Below, one piece after another: positions 60,372 to 64,000 of a DNA stretch of 64,000 bases. Both the position numbers and the translations under genes were made by a program. Each line of letters opens with the position of its first letter. Position 1 is the stretch's first letter. The stretch is from CAYQTE01 sp964420285 (GTDB lineage Bacteria; Planctomycetota; Phycisphaerae; Tepidisphaerales; Tepidisphaeraceae): the NCBI GenBank assembly GCA_964420285.1, contig CAYQTE010000004.1:69110-133109 (forward strand). The letters run 5' to 3'. Under the pieces are notes generated by a model, which was not told the DNA's origin, searched no databases, and was given only the letters and a program-made list of their open reading frames with translations.

Positions 60372-62054
60372 ATGGAGCCGATGGTTTCGATGGCGGTTGT
60401 GGAGGTGGGCAATTACGTCAACCCATGGAAACTGCTGGCCGCTGTGGTCATCCTGTTGCCGTGGGCGAAAATGCTCACGTGGATCGACAAGGACACAGTG
60501 GCGGCGCGCCTGCCGCGCACCGTGGTGAACGCCGGCAACATGGTGGGGCTGCTGGCGGCGTATTTGCTCCTGCCTCTTGAAGGGGCGTTCTGGCTGGTTC
60601 TGCTGACGCTGCTGGCGATTCCCATTCTTGAATTGGGCGTCTATTTGCTGCTGCGGTTTCAATCGGTCGGACTGGGAGATCTCCAGCAGGAACTGAAACG
60701 ATCGTTCAGCAATATCGGCAAGGGCAAGGGCAAATCCGGCCAGACGGTGGCGGCGGGATTCGTGCAGATTCAAACCAAGGCCGGCGTCGTGGCCTCGGTT
60801 CCCGACGAGCAAACTCCCGAGCGGCAGACGTTCGACGCCGTGCAGCAATTGATGGCCACCGCCCTGCGCAAGCGGGCCGACCGCATTGACATCGTGCTTG
60901 GTGAGGCCACAGCGCTGAGCTTCTGGGTGGATGGCATCCGCTACGACGGCGGGAGCGTCGATCGCGCGCTGGGGGCGTCGATGATTCAATATCTCAAGAT
61001 GTCCGGCGGCCTGGACCTGAATGAACGGCGCAAACCGCAAAGCGGCCTCATCAAGACGCAAATGGACAGCGTCCGGCACGAACTGACGGTGCGGACAGCC
61101 GGCAGCAAGACGGGCGAGGCGCTGGCGCTGGTGAGCGATATTCGCAAGCGGCACGACTTCAAACTGGAAACGCTGGGTCTGGACGAGAACCAGATCGAAT
61201 TGATCCGCTCGGTGGTGCAGGAGCCGTCGGGTCTGGTGCTGGTTGCGGCGCCGCCGGGGCACGGATTGCGCAGCGCGGTCTACGCGATTTTGCGGGCGCA
61301 CGATGCATTCCTGACGCACATCCTGACGGTCGAGCGTGCCCCCGACAGCGAAATCGAGGGTATCACGCAGGTGGTGATTCCCCATGCCGCCTCGGGTCAG
61401 GAGGAACTTGAGAAAGTGAAATGGGTCGCCAGCCAGGAGCCGGATGTCATTGCCGTGCCGGTGCTGATCGATTCCGGCTCGGCGCAGATCATGGCGGGGT
61501 TCGCGGCGGAAAAACGGGCGTATGTCGGCCTTCGCTGCGGAAGCGCGTTTGAAGCCCTTGCCATGTGGCGGAAACTCGTCGGCGACGACATGGCGGCGTT
61601 GAGCAATCTGCGCCTGGTGGTCAGCGGCCGGCTGGTGAGGAAGCTCTGCGACGCCTGCAAGATCGGTTACGCGCCGGATGCCAATCAGCTTCGGAAGATG
61701 AATATCGATCCGGCGCGGGTGACGAAATTGTTCCAGGCCCGCACCTCGCCGATGCGCGATTCCAAGGGAAACCCCGTGCCATGCACGTTCTGCCAGGATA
61801 TGGCGTACAACGGGCGCGAGGGTGCTTATGAAGTGCTGGTCGTGGACGACGAAATCCGGCAGTTGCTGACGTCGGGTGCGTCGTCGAGCCAGCTCAAGAC
61901 GGCGTTCCGCCGGCAGAAGGGCCGGTACATTCAGGAGAAGGCGCTGGTGATGGTCGAAGATGGTCGCACCAGCGTGCAGGAAGTGTTGCGCGTGATGAAG
62001 GGCGAGGCGCCCCATCAGCCGTCACCGGACGATTCGGGCGGCCCGCGCGGATGA
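60372..62054 (+). CDS. GspE/PilB-like ATPase homologue with degenerate Walker A, membrane-anchored
   Basis: The 560-residue protein begins with two or three membrane helices (WKLLAAVVILLPWAKMLTWI and VGLLAAYLLLPLEGAFWLVLLT onward), unlike soluble GspE. From about residue 140 it follows the secretion-ATPase plan, with LPGGLDLNERRKPQSGLI-like and VQEPSGLVLVAAPPGHGLRSAV. There the Walker A GPTGSGKTT is replaced by APPGHGLRS, lacking Lys and Thr. The Walker B/Asp box region and the C-terminal zinc Cys pairs (CDAC and CTFC) remain recognisable. It probably cannot hydrolyse ATP in the standard way and may be a structural or regulatory paralogue. GAGGAAA precedes the start. Confidence 0.8.
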   Translation: MEPMVSMAVVEVGNYVNPWKLLAAVVILLPWAKMLTWIDKDTVAARLPRTVVNAGNMVGLLAAYLLLPLEGAFWLVLLTLLAIPILELGVYLLLRFQSVGLGDLQQELKRSFSNIGKGKGKSGQTVAAGFVQIQTKAGVVASVPDEQTPERQTFDAVQQLMATALRKRADRIDIVLGEATALSFWVDGIRYDGGSVDRALGASMIQYLKMSGGLDLNERRKPQSGLIKTQMDSVRHELTVRTAGSKTGEALALVSDIRKRHDFKLETLGLDENQIELIRSVVQEPSGLVLVAAPPGHGLRSAVYAILRAHDAFLTHILTVERAPDSEIEGITQVVIPHAASGQEELEKVKWVASQEPDVIAVPVLIDSGSAQIMAGFAAEKRAYVGLRCGSAFEALAMWRKLVGDDMAALSNLRLVVSGRLVRKLCDACKIGYAPDANQLRKMNIDPARVTKLFQARTSPMRDSKGNPVPCTFCQDMAYNGREGAYEVLVVDDEIRQLLTSGASSSQLKTAFRRQKGRYIQEKALVMVEDGRTSVQEVLRVMKGEAPHQPSPDDSGGPRG

Positions 62055-62113
62055 TGGGAATGACGGGGTAGTGTCCCGCCGGCGTTTGACGACGGGCCAG
62101 TGGAGCGGCAGCC

Positions 62114-63601
62114 ATGCTCATGCAGATCATTGTTTTGTTGCTGATCGCGGCCATCGCGTATTTCCATTACGTCGAGGGCTTCTTCAGCGCGTCGCTGTCG
62201 GCGATCCTGGCCATGATCGCGGCTATGGGCGCGTTCTCGCTGCATGAACCGGTGGCGCAGCTTATGATCGGGCAGAAGTTTCTGCCCGATGACGCGCAGT
62301 CGATTTCGCTGGTTGTGCTTTTCGGGCTGATGTATTTTCTGCCGCGGCTGGCATTCGACAACCTGGTGTCGGGAAATGTGCGCCTGCCGCTGCTGGTCGA
62401 CAAGATCGGGTCGGCCGTCCTTGGGCTGTTCGCGGGCGTGATGGTACTGGGGACGATGGCGATCGCCCTGCAGGAGTTGCCGTTCGGGGCGACGGTGGCC
62501 GGGTATGGGCGGTACGCGGTGTTGCCGGACCGGCAGGTTGCGATGATTCCGCCGGGTGGAAGTAACACGTCGAACTTCACGATATCCGACGAGGTTGCCG
62601 AGACGGTGCTGGGCAGCGACTGGGGCGTGAGCGCGGCTCACCCGATGCACCATGTCTGTACACCAGTCGAGGCGGATCGATGGGCGACGAAGATTCCGCC
62701 GCAAAGCAGCCTGGCGATTCCGGTTGATGACATGGTGATCGCGATGGTATCCGCCGCCAGCCAGGGCGGTCTGGGCGGCGACCAGGTGTTGCGCCAGCTT
62801 CATCCCGATTTTCTGCTGGAGTTGTTCTCGCAGCGGCTGGGGATTGAAAGCGGCCAGCGCCACACCGCCAGCAATCCCGCATGCACTGTCTCGACGGTCT
62901 TTCTGCCCACCGAGTCGATTCCCGTGATGGACGACTTTCCGGATGCGATGCGCACCAATAGCGCCGGCAACGATCCGCCGCTTCCGGTATTGACCAACCC
63001 CATCAAGTCGAGCGACGAATGCAAGGTGCTGGTGGTCCGAACGTCAATCTCCGATCCCAACGGCGACGAGGACGCCGACAAGATCATGCGCTTGAGCACG
63101 TCATCCGTCCGGCTGTGTATGCCGGTTGGCGCCACGTGGGCCGATTTCTACCCTGAAGGCACGCTCCTTCACGCCGGCGGCACGCTGTTGCTTTGGAACA
63201 AGCCCAGCGATCCTCTGTTTCTTGATTTCAGCGGCGGCAACAAGCCGAAAATCGTTGACTGGGTCTATTTGGTCCCGGCCGATGCCATCCGGGAAAAGAA
63301 GCTTCCGGCCGGTACATTTCTCGAATTCAAACGCAACGCCACCGCGAACCTCGACCAGGGCGTGAAGATCGCCGACGCAATCGATTCGGCGGAGGACGGC
63401 CTGCTTCGCGACAAGTGGTTTCAGGAGTCGCTGGACAGATTGCGAACCAAGCCGCCCGCGCCGACACCGCCGGCCGGCGGCAAACCCGCGCCGACGGGTG
63501 CTCAGCCGCCGGCGCCGTCGGGCAGTCAAGCTCCCGCCGGACCGATTCCGGACCTCAAGAACCGTGTTGCTCCTGCGATGACCGGCGGCAATGGAATATA
63601 G
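62114..63601 (+). CDS. CvpA-like membrane protein with long extracytoplasmic domain
   Basis: The first ~130 residues carry four hydrophobic segments (MLMQIIVLLLIAAIAYFHYV, ASLSAILAMIAAMGAF, SLVVLFGLMYFLPRLAFD, GLFAGVMVLGTMAIALQEL) in the CvpA arrangement, including the glycine-rich 'G...G..A' loops. The rest (to 495) is a soluble, proline-ended domain with a Pro/Ala/Gly tail (PPAPTPPAGGKPAPTG). CvpA-family proteins affect peptidoglycan and colicin V secretion. Here the gene follows the degenerate GspE-like gene, 59 bp downstream. The function of the large domain is unknown. Confidence 0.75.
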   Translation: MLMQIIVLLLIAAIAYFHYVEGFFSASLSAILAMIAAMGAFSLHEPVAQLMIGQKFLPDDAQSISLVVLFGLMYFLPRLAFDNLVSGNVRLPLLVDKIGSAVLGLFAGVMVLGTMAIALQELPFGATVAGYGRYAVLPDRQVAMIPPGGSNTSNFTISDEVAETVLGSDWGVSAAHPMHHVCTPVEADRWATKIPPQSSLAIPVDDMVIAMVSAASQGGLGGDQVLRQLHPDFLLELFSQRLGIESGQRHTASNPACTVSTVFLPTESIPVMDDFPDAMRTNSAGNDPPLPVLTNPIKSSDECKVLVVRTSISDPNGDEDADKIMRLSTSSVRLCMPVGATWADFYPEGTLLHAGGTLLLWNKPSDPLFLDFSGGNKPKIVDWVYLVPADAIREKKLPAGTFLEFKRNATANLDQGVKIADAIDSAEDGLLRDKWFQESLDRLRTKPPAPTPPAGGKPAPTGAQPPAPSGSQAPAGPIPDLKNRVAPAMTGGNGI

Positions 63602-63605
63602 CCGA

Positions 63606-63647
63606 GCAGCCCGCATCGGCGCGTTTGCTTGCGCGGATGCGGGCTGC
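63606..63647. terminator. Strong hairpin between convergent genes
   Basis: GCAGCCCGCATC (63606-63617) and GATGCGGGCTGC (63636-63647) are perfect 12-bp complements with an 18-nt loop that itself has GCGC pairs. It lies between the CvpA-like gene and the convergent RTX gene. No T-run follows, but the stem is strong enough to act as a terminator on both strands. Confidence 0.65.
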
Positions 63648-63677
63648 ATGTGGCTTCAAGCCGGTGCGGGGTCGCTC

Positions 63678-64000
63678 CTACGCGAGCGAGATATTTCCCG
63701 GCGGGACCGAACCGCTTTCAATAACGTAGTTATCGTTGGTGCCGTAGATGATGCTGTCGTTGGTGGCCGCCCCGGCGAAGAGCTCGTCGTTGGTGCCGTT
63801 GACAGCGTAGAAGATGTTGTTGCCCTGGCCGCCGTAGTACTGGTTGGTTCCGGCCCCGCCGTTGAGCGAGTCGTCACCCAGTCCGCCGCGCATCGTGTCG
63901 TTGCCGAGGCTGCCGAACAGTGTGTCGTTGCCCTTGCCGCCGGCGAGAACATCGTCGCCCTGTCCGCCCTTGATCGAGTCATCGCCGGGCCCGCCTGCGA
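63678..64000 (-). CDS. RTX (hemolysin-type) calcium-binding repeat protein, 3' end
   Basis: The minus strand is open from the right window edge to a stop at 63678. It shows nonapeptide GGxGxDxUx repeats: GGPGDDSIKGGQGDDVLAGG, GKGNDTLFGSLGNDTM, RGGLGDDSLNGGAGTNQYYG. These bind calcium in a beta-roll and mark proteins secreted by type I systems. The last ~40 residues, ending ISLA, would carry the secretion signal. The 5' part and any catalytic domain lie outside the window, so function cannot be named. Confidence 0.88.
   Translation of the reverse strand, partial: AGGPGDDSIKGGQGDDVLAGGKGNDTLFGSLGNDTMRGGLGDDSLNGGAGTNQYYGGQGNNIFYAVNGTNDELFAGAATNDSIIYGTNDNYVIESGSVPPGNISLA

Noticed and set aside
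60342..62015. A 557-codon minus-strand open frame opposite the GspE-like gene
   Set aside because: Low-complexity basic translation; the plus strand has membrane helices and secretion-ATPase motifs.

Overview
The window is about 64 kb of high-GC bacterial DNA. Gene content and style suggest a planctomycete-type genome, possibly class Phycisphaerae. The pointers are many small lipoproteins, a DUF3467 protein, abundant GT-B and GT2 glycosyltransferases, a GspE-like ATPase with degenerate motifs, and dispersed 'CTCACGCGGAGG' and 'GTGACAGG' repeats. The lineage is an inference; there is no rRNA here. I saw no tRNA, rRNA or CRISPR array. One 100-N scaffold gap lies at 50732-50831.

Layout. (1) 1-8 kb: 5' part of typA (minus strand), gpsA, a small lipoprotein, and a three-gene Fe(III)-type ABC importer (ATPase, binding protein, fused permease). 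(2) 8.0-9.0 kb: a probable toxin-antitoxin pair with an MqsA-like antitoxin, whose promoter carries a perfect 14-bp palindrome. (3) 9.1-13.5 kb (minus): three overlapping glycosyltransferase genes. The largest is a GT4-GT2 fusion whose linker is encoded by a dispersed palindromic repeat. (4) 13.5-20.5 kb: an accessory stretch with an IS66 remnant, repeat elements, a secreted coiled-coil protein, a NYN-domain protein, small unknown genes, a HicB remnant joined to the end of a HigA-like antitoxin, two orphan antitoxins and an MNT/HEPN module. (5) 20.5-28.9 kb: EamA transporter, MltA transglycosylase, MarR regulator, an RND pump with its adaptor, and DUF3467. (6) 29-39.4 kb: surface-glycan locus with an HldE-like fusion in reversed domain order, a CgeB-like glycosyltransferase, a GT2, an 828-residue internally duplicated protein, another GT2, UDP-galactopyranose mutase and an EVE protein. 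(7) 39.4-52.8 kb: a YlbF-like protein, then a cysteine and sulfate-assimilation cluster (MoeB/ThiF-like, CysM, JAMM protease, CysK, APS kinase, PHP phosphatase, CysH), followed by ndk, a lipoprotein hydrolase, ligA, a methyltransferase, glmM across the gap, and cysE. (8) 52.8-64 kb: GH35-like lipoprotein, amidase, zinc-ribbon coiled-coil protein, RNase H, a GT-C-like membrane protein, a small membrane protein, a degenerate GspE-like ATPase, a CvpA-like protein, and the 3' end of an RTX-repeat protein.

How the genes work together. The sulfur block covers activation of sulfate to PAPS, its reduction, and disposal of the PAP by-product. It also holds two routes to cysteine: OAS-dependent (CysE/CysK), and probably carrier-protein-dependent (MoeB-like/CysM/JAMM, with the carrier not in this window). 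The glycan genes fit assembly of a galactofuranose- and perhaps heptose-containing surface polymer. The toxin-antitoxin genes, orphan antitoxins and repeats mark 8-9 kb and 13.5-20.5 kb as the fluid part of the window. The duplicated 55-bp flanks of the scaffold gap show that glmM is probably intact and the gap is an assembly artefact.
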